64,000 nt of DNA, taken from the NCBI RefSeq assembly GCF_000317675.1, contig NC_019776.1, positions 2,232,001 to 2,296,000 of the forward strand, in the 5' to 3' direction. Shown in pieces: positions 46,401 to 53,455 of the stretch. Each line of letters starts with the position of its first letter. Within the stretch, counting starts at the first letter, position 1. The notes under the pieces were generated by a model. It had not been told where the DNA came from, made no database searches, and saw nothing but the letters and a program-made list of their open reading frames with translations. The position numbers and the translations under genes are program-made. Source of the stretch: Cyanobacterium aponinum PCC 10605. GTDB lineage: Bacteria; Cyanobacteriota; Cyanobacteriia; Cyanobacteriales; Cyanobacteriaceae.

Positions 46401-48318
46401 ACAGGTTACTATGAGTACAGGCGATTACAATTTAGATAATTTTGCGGATTTAGCTATTGCCTATCGTACTACCAATGGAGTTCATTTAAGTATTTTAGAT
46501 GGAGCTGCGATCGCACTTTTATTACAAACAGGACAATTTGAAGGAGGCTACCAACCAGATCAAGCCTTATTAGCCGATGCTTTAATCGAAAACGAAACCC
46601 TCGCCCAAGCCTCAGAAATTACCCTTACCAGTGGCTTCAACCAATATGCACAAATAGCCCTAGAAAATCTGATTTTAACTGCCAATTCTCCCACAGAAAC
46701 GGGGGTTTATACCTTCCAATTGGGTGCAGGACACTTTATCGCCACTTCCGACGGTAGCACCATTGGTCATGGGGGTCATGGAAGTCATGGGGGTCATAGT
46801 GAACACAATAACCATAATATGGACATGGGAACAGAAGATATTGTTACCAATCTTAATCCCAGTATCTTTAACCTAGTTGACTTAAGCACTCTCAATGTAC
46901 CTGAAGCAGAAGGTTTAGGTCATAGCGTTACCCCGATTTTTGGTGGAGCATTAGGTAATGGTGGTTTATTAGTACAAAGTTTCGATCTTACCTCTGGATT
47001 AGCTCCAGAAAATCAAGATCCAAAAATTCTTTTTGCCACAGGCAATGAAGTAAATGGTACACCTTCTAGCGGTTCAAATTTACTAGATAATACTCAGCAA
47101 CTTAACCTAAATATTGAAACTATTGGTCAAGTAGGAGTATTTGATTTAGAAGGTATTGGGGATAATAATATTCCTGATAACACCATGGATCGATATAACC
47201 TTACCCGTTTATTATATCAAGCCTATTTCGGGAGACTCAGTGATCCCACAGGCAGTGCCAATTGGTCTGCGAAAATGCCCGATTTTGACAAGGTTGATGA
47301 TTTTGTCGATAGCTTTATAAGCTCTCCTGAAAGTCAAGCAGAAATTGTTAACCACTTTGGGGCATCCCTTGAAGACTCATCCGTTGAAACCATAGTTAAT
47401 GTCACCAGTGAAACCCTTTACTCTCGCAATCCTTCTTCTCAGGAAATCCAACGATGGAATCAAGCGGTAGATGATGGTTTAAGCAAATCTCAATTACCCT
47501 TGGCGATTTTGCAATCAACGGTAACTGACTATACCAGTTTCCAACCAGAAAATAATACCATCCCCATTACTGACCCAAATCCTAATATTGACCTCGTTGA
47601 CACCCAGAATAATTCCAGTGAAATTGAATATACCATTTCTGGTTCAATTTTCCGTGAAGCCGCCTTTAACAATACCGTTGGATTTTACCGTGTCCTAGAT
47701 GAAAATGGTACAGTCATAGACTCTGATGGTAATACCTATAGCCCAAATAACCCCGAATATCAAACCATAGCTCTCAGCGAGTTTAATCGTCTGACGGATA
47801 CCAATGCAAATCTTAGCCTAGCAGATTTAGAAACAGTGCCTTTTAGCTTTAACCTCAGTGGGGATGAATTGTTTGCACCCTTTATGGCGGTTAATGGTTC
47901 AGCAGAAGAGTTTGAAAATGTTTTCTTTGCCTATAAAAACGCCAATGTGGATAATTTTGACCACGTTACCAACCTTGGTTATAACACTTGGGGCTTTGAA
48001 GACATACTCGGTGGAGGAGATTTAGATTATGATGATGCAATTATTCGTTTTAATGTGGACGATCGCACTCGGGTTAGTTTTCTTGCTTCTTCCGCAGAGT
48101 GGAGTGACGCACAATGGGCTAACAATGCTAATCTTTTTGGTTCTTTTGGACAGGGTTTAAGTTCATCGAGCGATCGCTTTCAAGCCTTTAATCAACAAGT
48201 AGCGGGAGTTGGCTATATTGGTAATATGAATGAAGCTCAAACATTTCTGGATCAATTCATTGAGAACAGTTTAGGACTACTCAATGGCTCAGAAGTCTCT
48301 AATTCGGGCTTTTTCTAA
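43429..48318 (+). CDS. giant multicopper oxidase with His-rich and DUF4214/DUF4114-like modules
   Basis: A 1629-residue protein. The oxidase part (about 1-820) has all copper motifs: HFHG (H269, H271), HPHYH (312-316), HPFHIH (699-704) and HCHILPHEDAGMM (793-805). Next come FG-GAP-like segments (ISDLSGDNRNDI, TGDYNLDNFADLAIAY), a His/Met/Gly-rich stretch at 1113-1134, a DUF4214-like helical domain at about 1255-1360 (YQAYFGRLSDPTG) and a DUF4114-like domain near 1510-1550 (WGFEDILGGGDLDYDDAI). No signal peptide is seen, and such C-terminal modules are typical of type I-secreted or surface proteins. The oxidised substrate (metal or organic) is unknown. ATG 43429 is preferred over an upstream TTG at 43423. 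Confidence 0.88.
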   Translation: MSDSFFYRLGAIFPTTPEGNPNIVLSSSLSYDPQTGIIENNNQPRQDLEIDLDISSNPVQITNVDQFVNDFLLGANGLTAVNSPNSLFTQYKNAIVNGWTGKSRNNSIYNLRLIGYTGPGFDQGANTDEFWSAQGQTTDELYTAIQDNDNYDPVGKWSTYNNDEIVRSIFDAQNLLDNLDVAQGETPPLWLPNFLYTYGLPNGDTVTTSYPGPTLIMQPGEDLRINFDNEITIPGLTTEQIQAATLVRNSSYGNGGSAGLGGTTSTNFHFHGAHTAPGGFGDNVVSRYTTGQSWTTNIDIPDDHGIGSYWYHPHYHPSVNAQVYGGQSGFIQIGDPLSRIPSLEDIPRNLAVLKNIDLDFGADETEGEENPSLRLTSYDSLGGLVNRLTMVTVNGEFQPNRETVGGWQSISLSNQSNQAYYNVSLQQRVTDNDGNTTLEPIPLFIYGEDGHQYPEIRRAEGVLGSYTPQGASAPTDYTKGEDIISLAPGKRVDVLFYLESGTTELTSVYSFEKDGLTYNVTNMGGYPELSSENSQAAGPLAILTVPEGTENLSPAQQEDFINQINTTIPVQDILPTTTPEEYDPNKVPSVNLFDEQWQPARGREFNWTKDVLVGRDPTERDAATQEALKAYEESTGQEYQTFTALPRDEEGTWLGYENPFLINDHVFPFGPLVTAQLGTIEEWTLKNWSINAPTKYIGHPFHIHINDYQVLDSDTELPEKRNLEDVTMLNSSGYHYYDASSGEVLQKDPLQGTFTTLPEAIDPNNTLPLATWGANNQTIRMLFQDFLGTYVFHCHILPHEDAGMMMAIQVIENTDDSWLIPAEHFNFDRTDDNNINVTVYRASDFKSYTVSLDGNVDVTPRRGQTGDVSSDFVQEVVITTEGDGLVRVYDGASLLTNQTNLLSSFKPYENSNLAPWAVISDLSGDNRNDITTAGFTQVNNDGSVNLTDFTVTGWNTDSQGEDWTEIFEFDPWEFIDIEGDNLDPVAGLRPEQVTMSTGDYNLDNFADLAIAYRTTNGVHLSILDGAAIALLLQTGQFEGGYQPDQALLADALIENETLAQASEITLTSGFNQYAQIALENLILTANSPTETGVYTFQLGAGHFIATSDGSTIGHGGHGSHGGHSEHNNHNMDMGTEDIVTNLNPSIFNLVDLSTLNVPEAEGLGHSVTPIFGGALGNGGLLVQSFDLTSGLAPENQDPKILFATGNEVNGTPSSGSNLLDNTQQLNLNIETIGQVGVFDLEGIGDNNIPDNTMDRYNLTRLLYQAYFGRLSDPTGSANWSAKMPDFDKVDDFVDSFISSPESQAEIVNHFGASLEDSSVETIVNVTSETLYSRNPSSQEIQRWNQAVDDGLSKSQLPLAILQSTVTDYTSFQPENNTIPITDPNPNIDLVDTQNNSSEIEYTISGSIFREAAFNNTVGFYRVLDENGTVIDSDGNTYSPNNPEYQTIALSEFNRLTDTNANLSLADLETVPFSFNLSGDELFAPFMAVNGSAEEFENVFFAYKNANVDNFDHVTNLGYNTWGFEDILGGGDLDYDDAIIRFNVDDRTRVSFLASSAEWSDAQWANNANLFGSFGQGLSSSSDRFQAFNQQVAGVGYIGNMNEAQTFLDQFIENSLGLLNGSEVSNSGFF

Positions 48319-49032
48319 ACTAATCATTTTAGATTGCTGAGAAGCCCCACACCTAAAAAAAATAAACTAACCTGAGTTCAGGGTAAATTTTCATGGGGAG
48401 TGATTAAGAAAAGGGCAAACTCCCCTTTATCCCCCCTCGAGAGGCAGGGTTTTTTCATTCTCAAAAATGTCAATTTTTGAAACTATTTGAAACTAACAAA
48501 TAACCTCAGTTCGGTTTAAGAATATCTGATAAGGTTAGGTGTCAGGTGTCAGGAACAGCAGGAACAGCAGGTGGTAGGGGTTTTTAGCAAGGGGCTTAAG
48601 CCCCTTGTTTAAGTCAGTTCGGATTAAGGCAATTTTATCGTTATTTCTAAGTTATTTCTAAGAAGCTATAAGGTTTTTTGACTACGAGTTGGTCTGCTTT
48701 CAGCTTATCCAAAACTCAGGTTAACAAATAGTAACAGATACAGGAGTTTTTAAGTATTAATTAATCAATTATTAAGAAAAAACGCTCCCCTCTACTGTGG
48801 GAGAGGGGTTGGGGGTGAGGGCAAGATAATTTTGCCCTGACTTTGAAAAAACTCCCCTCGAGAGGCGGGGGGCAAGAGACAAAAATAAATAGTATTGGGC
48901 TGAATAATAACTCCGAAACCTGAAACCTACCCTCATCCAATATTCTTAAACCGAACTGAGGTTAATTACTAATTTTTAATTGCCCTTTTCGCCATCACTC
49001 ACCGATGAAAATTTATCCCGAACTCAGGTTAA
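48319..49032. repeat. nested repeat cluster
   Basis: Several repeat types in 700 bases: TAACCTGAGTTCAGGGTAAA at 48369; type B (CCCCTTTATCCCCCC) at about 48420; a full MITE-like copy at 48498-48724 with the palindrome CAAGGGGCTTAAGCCCCTTG (48588-48607); type A (GTGGGAGAGGGGTTGGGGGT) at about 48798-48817; another type B near 48849; then TTAAACCGAACTGAGGTTAA (about 48945-48964) and AAAATTTATCCCGAACTCAG at about 49008-49027, abutting the stop of aat. No gene is seen. Confidence 0.75.
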
Positions 49033-49617
49033 CTAGATAAAATCACAATTAGCTTCAAGGGCTTTTGCCAATAAACCCATATACTTACGATTATCGATGA
49101 TATAAGAACCAAATCTTTCTAAGTGGGGGTTTTGCATCTGAGCATCAAACAGAATAAAATTTCTTTGTCGTAGATGTTCCACTAATTTTACCATTGCCAC
49201 CTTTGAAGCATCTGGTACATGGTAAAACATTGATTCTCCAATAAATGCCCCTCTAATTACAATACCTAGAATTCCTCCTGCTAGTTTTCCATCCTGCCAA
49301 GTTTCAAAACTGTAAGCCCATCCTGCTTTATTCAATTCTAAGTAAATTTGAATTAATTCTGATGAAATCCATGTGGTTTCTCTTTGCGCACAACCACAAC
49401 ATACTCCTAAAAAATCTTGATTAATGGCTACGGAAAAGCGATTTTGATTGATTACCCTCCGTAAGGATTTAGGATAGTGAAATTGATGATCAAGAGGGAT
49501 TAAGGCTCTTTGATTGCTAGAATACCATCCTAATTGTTGTTTATCATCCGCCATTAAAAAATTACCGTGGGCATATCCCTGAATGATGGAGGGAACATCG
49601 ATCATGTGCACAACCAA
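49033..49617 (-). CDS. aat: leucyl/phenylalanyl-tRNA-protein transferase
   Basis: A 194-residue Aat, which adds Leu or Phe from tRNA to the N-terminus of proteins starting with Arg or Lys, marking them for ClpS-ClpAP degradation. Signatures: GYAHGNFLMAD, LGWYSSNQRALIPL, GWAYSFETWQDGKLAGGILGI and GAFIGESMFY. It is shorter than the Escherichia coli form (about 234 residues), as usual in cyanobacteria. The start could be the ATG four codons in (MIDVPSIIQG). Its TAG stop directly abuts a dispersed repeat end. Confidence 0.93.
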   Translation of the reverse strand: MVVHMIDVPSIIQGYAHGNFLMADDKQQLGWYSSNQRALIPLDHQFHYPKSLRRVINQNRFSVAINQDFLGVCCGCAQRETTWISSELIQIYLELNKAGWAYSFETWQDGKLAGGILGIVIRGAFIGESMFYHVPDASKVAMVKLVEHLRQRNFILFDAQMQNPHLERFGSYIIDNRKYMGLLAKALEANCDFI

Positions 49618-49665
49618 ATGTATATAATTTCTATTAAAGAAGGAAACATATACTAATATTTAATC

Positions 49666-50007
49666 ATGTCTCAACCAATTCCACCTATTGTTTTACCTCC
49701 CGTGGAAAATCCTGAAAAAGAGCGTAGTTGGTTAAAAAAATCTTTACATCAATGGCTAGATAATGAATTCATCCCTGAGCTAGTTAACGAAACCATTGCT
49801 AACCGTGCCGCTCAAATTTTTATTCGTCATCGTTTAGAGGGAGAAAATGACCTTGGTTCGTTAGTTATTGCTATTGTTACAGAAATGCAATCTTTTGATT
49901 TTCAGAAAAGTTTTTACAGTGAGTTTGCGATCGCAAATGCAGTAAGTGATATTATCTTACAAAGTTTAGGTATAGATACTTGTTGTGGCAATAATCAAAA
50001 TAATTAA
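49666..50007 (+). CDS. conserved hypothetical protein, 113 aa
   Basis: A soluble protein with a Pro-rich N-terminus (MSQPIPPIVLPPVENPE) and helical remainder (WLDNEFIPELVNETIANRAAQIFIRHR). Two Cys near the end (TCCGNN). It is divergent from aat, sharing a 48-base promoter region. The layout suggests a conserved cyanobacterial protein, but I cannot name a family or function. Confidence 0.65.
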   Translation: MSQPIPPIVLPPVENPEKERSWLKKSLHQWLDNEFIPELVNETIANRAAQIFIRHRLEGENDLGSLVIAIVTEMQSFDFQKSFYSEFAIANAVSDIILQSLGIDTCCGNNQNN

Positions 50008-50039
50008 CCTAAATTATGGCTTTATTACTTTGAGTATGG

Positions 50040-50243
50040 GAATTTTGGTTAGGGTAGGCAAGAGGCAAGAGGCAAAGGGCAATTAGTGAATAGTGAATAG
50101 TGAATAGTGAATAGTTGATAGTTGATAATTACTCGTTACTCGTTACTCATTACTCATTACTCATTACTCCCCTAAACCTGACACCTGCAACCTGCAACCT
50201 GATACCTACCCTTATCCGATATTCTGGAACAGAATTGAGGTTA
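50040..50243. repeat. composite repeat copy at kinase stop codon
   Basis: AGAGGCA heptamers, AGTGAAT units (four in a row near 50086-50113), TTACTCG/TTACTCA heptamers, ACCTGCA units, and a right end ATTCTGGAACAGAATTGAGG with TTA, whose TTA is the stop codon of the minus-strand kinase. Confidence 0.78.
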
Positions 50244-51770
50244 TTTACTACGACTAATTGCCGCAATAATTGTATCTTTAACAGATTCAAACTGTTTTTT
50301 CAAAGCTATTTTGCTTACTTGTGCTTGAGACCGAGAAGAAGGAGAAAGAGTCATTTTACTCAAAAATTGTTCTATTTTTTTTGCTTTATCTTCATTAATT
50401 TTTACCGTTAATAACTGTTTATATTTATGAGGTTTTTCTAATTCAAATAAAAGAATATAATAGAGATTTTTACTAATTAAATTATTAACTATTTGAGAGC
50501 CAATTTCTGTTTTTAAATCTAAATAGCAAGGTAGCCATTTAGGTTCATAATTACGGCGATACAATAAATTAGCCCATAAAATCATCGGATGAGGATTTAG
50601 TTGAAATAGAAAATGATTAAAACAAAAAGTTGACTTAGGAATGAAACGATTAACTTCATCTGACTCTAACATAGTCCATAAACTGGAAAAACTCCCTTCT
50701 TGAGCTTCTGTTAAACAGGGAAAAACTATTTTTTTCTGGGGTTTATCTTTAGGCCAATTACTTTGAGCATAAACTGTTAGTAATGGTAAATTTTCACTAG
50801 ATACTGTTTTTCTTTTGGCAAATGAGTCGGGATTACTATTAATTTCAGGATTATTTTTTCTGTTATATTCTCTCTCTAATGGAGTAATAATCTTTAAAAT
50901 TTCACCTATATTTTGAGGGCGATCGCATCTCGACTTAGATAGACATTTCATAATTAAATCATGTAACTCAGGAGGTAAAGGAAGATAACTAGGTAAAGGC
51001 TTTGGAATATTCTCATGATGTGCCTTAAACCATGCCTGAAAAGTTTTGCCATCTGCGGTAATCGGAGTTTTTTGAGTTAACATTTGATACATTAACACCC
51101 CCAAACTATAAATATCTGAAGTAGGCTGTAACTCTTCTTCTGCCATTTGTTCAGGAGAGCAGTATTCTGGAGTACCCATGAAGCGTTGTTGAGTTGAAGC
51201 CTGTTCTGGCTCTTGAATTTGAGCGATGCCAAAATCGAGAATTTTAGCGATAACATCTCCTTCTCCAGTCTTAGCTAAGAAAATATTACTAGGCTTAATA
51301 TCACGATGAATGATAGTGGCTAATTGTCCATTGACTAAAATACCATTATGGGCGCATTCCAACCCTAAACAAATTTGTTTAATTAAATATAAAAATCTAC
51401 CTACAGAAATAGTTTTTTTCTTGATGAGGCTGTCTAAATCATCCCCTTCAAGGTACTCCATTACATAAAAAGGAACTTGATTTTCACTAATTCCATAATC
51501 TTTAACCCTAACAATATGCTGACTTTGTTCCCCTAATAAAGCACTTATTTTTGCTTCATTCTCAAAACGAGAACGCATTTTATCATCTAATAAGGCTTGA
51601 GACAAAAACTTAATAGCAACAATGTTGTCACCTGATTGAGTATCAATGGCTCTATAAACCTGCCCCATTGCCCCCCTGCCTATTTGACTAACTAACTGAT
51701 AGCGATTTGCTAATAAATTACCAGAGTCTTTGCCGAAAGATTTAACCAAATCAGATAGAGGTTTAAACAT
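50241..51770 (-). CDS. Ser/Thr protein kinase (Hanks type)
   Basis: A 509-residue kinase. The kinase domain is at about 22-280: glycine loop IGRGAMGQVY, Lys in VAIKFLSQ, catalytic HRDIKPSNIFL, DFGIAQ, APE-like GTPEYCSPEQM. The C-terminal 200 residues are non-membrane and contain a conserved-looking unit (FIPKSTFCFNHFLFQLNPHPMILWANLLYRR) of unknown role. It lies upstream of nothing on its strand but next to two TerD genes, so it could act in the same stress response. Its stop codon is part of a repeat. Confidence 0.92.
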   Translation of the reverse strand: MFKPLSDLVKSFGKDSGNLLANRYQLVSQIGRGAMGQVYRAIDTQSGDNIVAIKFLSQALLDDKMRSRFENEAKISALLGEQSQHIVRVKDYGISENQVPFYVMEYLEGDDLDSLIKKKTISVGRFLYLIKQICLGLECAHNGILVNGQLATIIHRDIKPSNIFLAKTGEGDVIAKILDFGIAQIQEPEQASTQQRFMGTPEYCSPEQMAEEELQPTSDIYSLGVLMYQMLTQKTPITADGKTFQAWFKAHHENIPKPLPSYLPLPPELHDLIMKCLSKSRCDRPQNIGEILKIITPLEREYNRKNNPEINSNPDSFAKRKTVSSENLPLLTVYAQSNWPKDKPQKKIVFPCLTEAQEGSFSSLWTMLESDEVNRFIPKSTFCFNHFLFQLNPHPMILWANLLYRRNYEPKWLPCYLDLKTEIGSQIVNNLISKNLYYILLFELEKPHKYKQLLTVKINEDKAKKIEQFLSKMTLSPSSRSQAQVSKIALKKQFESVKDTIIAAISRSK

Positions 51771-51778
51771 AGATTTTA

Positions 51779-51940
51779 AGAATTAGGAGTTGAAGGATAA
51801 TGAGTAATGAATAAGATAGAGGTTTTAGGTTTCAGGTTTCAGGCTTTAATTACTAATTCCTAATTATTAATTGCCCTTTCCTAATTCCAAATTGAAATCA
51901 ATTGACTATCCACTATTCATTATTCACTATAAAACTATTA
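51779..51940. repeat. composite repeat island
   Basis: AATTAGGAGTT, TTTCAGG heptamers, TAATTCC units and TTCACTA-like units between the kinase start and the TerD stop. The TerD stop codon lies within the last TTAACTAT unit. Confidence 0.55.
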
Positions 51941-52534
51941 ACTATAAAGTTTCATTACATCACCCAAACTTTTTACCTGAAAACCTTCACCTTTTGCCAT
52001 CATTTCCCAATCGTCACCTACACGGGCAATTTCTGCCATAATCATCCCTGTTTTTCCTTGATAACCATTTCCAGAGAGAGTATAACGAGCGATTTCCTGA
52101 TTATTGCTTAAGTTAACCAAACGCACAAAAGCATTTTCTACTTGGGAAAAATCTTGACTTCTTTCTAAGGCATTATAAATATTAACCACAAAAACTAATT
52201 TGTGAATATTTTGAGGAATCAAAGGTAATTTGACTAATATTTGTTCATCATCACCATCTCCGGCGCCAGTCAGATTATCTCCCATGTGATTAATCGCATC
52301 AGAATAATGACGTAAATTGCCGAAGAAAACGATTTCACTATTTGATTTTATTTTACCATCTTGATTCAAACATAAAACCGAAGCATCTAAATCAAAATCT
52401 GTGGTAAACAAACCACTTAAAAAACCGCCTTTTTTCTTGGCGACATCCCAACCTAAACCACACATTAGTTGTTCTAATTTAGGGGCTTCTTTTTTTAGTG
52501 AAATTCTTTGTCCTTTTTGTAAATTAATTCCCAT
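51938..52534 (-). CDS. TerD-family stress protein
   Basis: A 198-residue TerD/CABP protein starting MGINLQKGQRISL. The family core is present: GLGWDV, FDLDASVLCLNQDGKI, HMGDNLTGAGDGDDEQI and LVFVVNIYNA. The DxDxDxS and GDGDDE stretches bind calcium in characterised members. Ter proteins are linked to tellurite, phage and stress resistance, with unknown mechanism. Ten residues upstream of the chosen ATG (MLTIYYLLII) are translated repeat, so 52534 is preferred. The second TerD lies upstream, 250 bases away. Confidence 0.9.
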   Translation of the reverse strand: MGINLQKGQRISLKKEAPKLEQLMCGLGWDVAKKKGGFLSGLFTTDFDLDASVLCLNQDGKIKSNSEIVFFGNLRHYSDAINHMGDNLTGAGDGDDEQILVKLPLIPQNIHKLVFVVNIYNALERSQDFSQVENAFVRLVNLSNNQEIARYTLSGNGYQGKTGMIMAEIARVGDDWEMMAKGEGFQVKSLGDVMKLYS

Positions 52535-52549
52535 GATGATTAATAAGTA

Positions 52550-52780
52550 ATAAATAGTGAGCAATAAGTAGTATAGAAGTATCAGGTAGCAGGTTTCAGG
52601 TGTTAGGGTGTTTAGGGGATGAGGAGATAAGGGGATGAGGGGAGAGGGAGAAATAAGTAATGAGTTAGTTAGGAGCGAATGACCATTCGCCCGTACAGGA
52701 GTTAAGGGTTTTTAATTCTTAATTCTTAATTATCAACTATTCACTATTCATTATTCATCTTTGCCCTTTGCCCTTTGCTT
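52550..52780. repeat. composite repeat island between terD genes
   Basis: AGTAATA units, TTTCAGG, a G-rich GGATGAGG tract, the palindromic core GCGAATGACCATTCGC (52675-52690), TTAATTC units, TTCACTA units and TGCCCTT heptamers. Inserted between two co-oriented TerD genes. Confidence 0.75.
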
Positions 52781-52781
52781 C

Positions 52782-53357
52782 TTATTGATAACGATTGAGT
52801 AAAGCCTGTAAACCTCCTTGATAACCAGCCCCAACGGCATTCATACGCCATTCACCATCTTTGCGGTAAATTTCTGCCATAATTAAAGCGGTTTCTGTGG
52901 AAAAGTCTTCTTCTAAGTCATAGCGTAAAACTTCTTCTTTGGTTTCTACATTTACTAATCTGACAAAGGCGTTTCTGACTTGACCAAAATTTTGTTTTCT
53001 CTTATCTGCATCATAAATAGTTACAGTTACAACTATACGATTGACATCTGTTGGTACTTTTCTTAAGTCAACGATAATAACTTCGTCATCTCCGTCTCCT
53101 TCTCCTGTGAGATTATCTCCCATGTGTTTAATAGATTTTTCAGGGTCTGGACTTGTGAGATTATTATAAAAGATAAAATGTTGGTCAGAAATTAGCTTTT
53201 CATTGCTATTGAGCAGAAAAACAGAGGCATCTAAGTCAAAATCCACTCCTGTATCTGTTGTATTTACATCCCAACCTAAGCCGATGAAAGCCGCATTTAA
53301 TCCGGGGGCAACTTTATCTAGTGAGACTCTTTGCCCTTTTTGTAATGAAATTGCCAT
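52782..53357 (-). CDS. TerD-family stress protein
   Basis: A 191-residue TerD starting MAISLQKGQRVSLDK. The motifs are GLGWDVN, DFDLDASVFLL, HMGDNLTGEGDGDDEVI and RIVVTVTIYDA, with a canonical C-terminus (GEWRMNAVGAGYQGGLQALLNRYQ). It is of standard length and closer to the family consensus than its neighbour, probably its paralogue. Calcium binding is expected from the motifs. A repeat island separates the pair but both face the same way, so cotranscription is possible. Confidence 0.93.
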   Translation of the reverse strand: MAISLQKGQRVSLDKVAPGLNAAFIGLGWDVNTTDTGVDFDLDASVFLLNSNEKLISDQHFIFYNNLTSPDPEKSIKHMGDNLTGEGDGDDEVIIVDLRKVPTDVNRIVVTVTIYDADKRKQNFGQVRNAFVRLVNVETKEEVLRYDLEEDFSTETALIMAEIYRKDGEWRMNAVGAGYQGGLQALLNRYQ

Positions 53358-53455
53358 GATTTAAGTTTTTCTCTTGTGGTTTCTTGTTATATATCAGTCT
53401 CCATTTTTCATTTTATGCAATCATTCTTATAAAGATGCGATCGAGTTACATAAGT

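Noticed and set aside
50115-50411. Open frame of 98 codons on the plus strand
   Set aside because: Its first part is heptamer repeat and the rest is the antisense of the Ser/Thr kinase gene.
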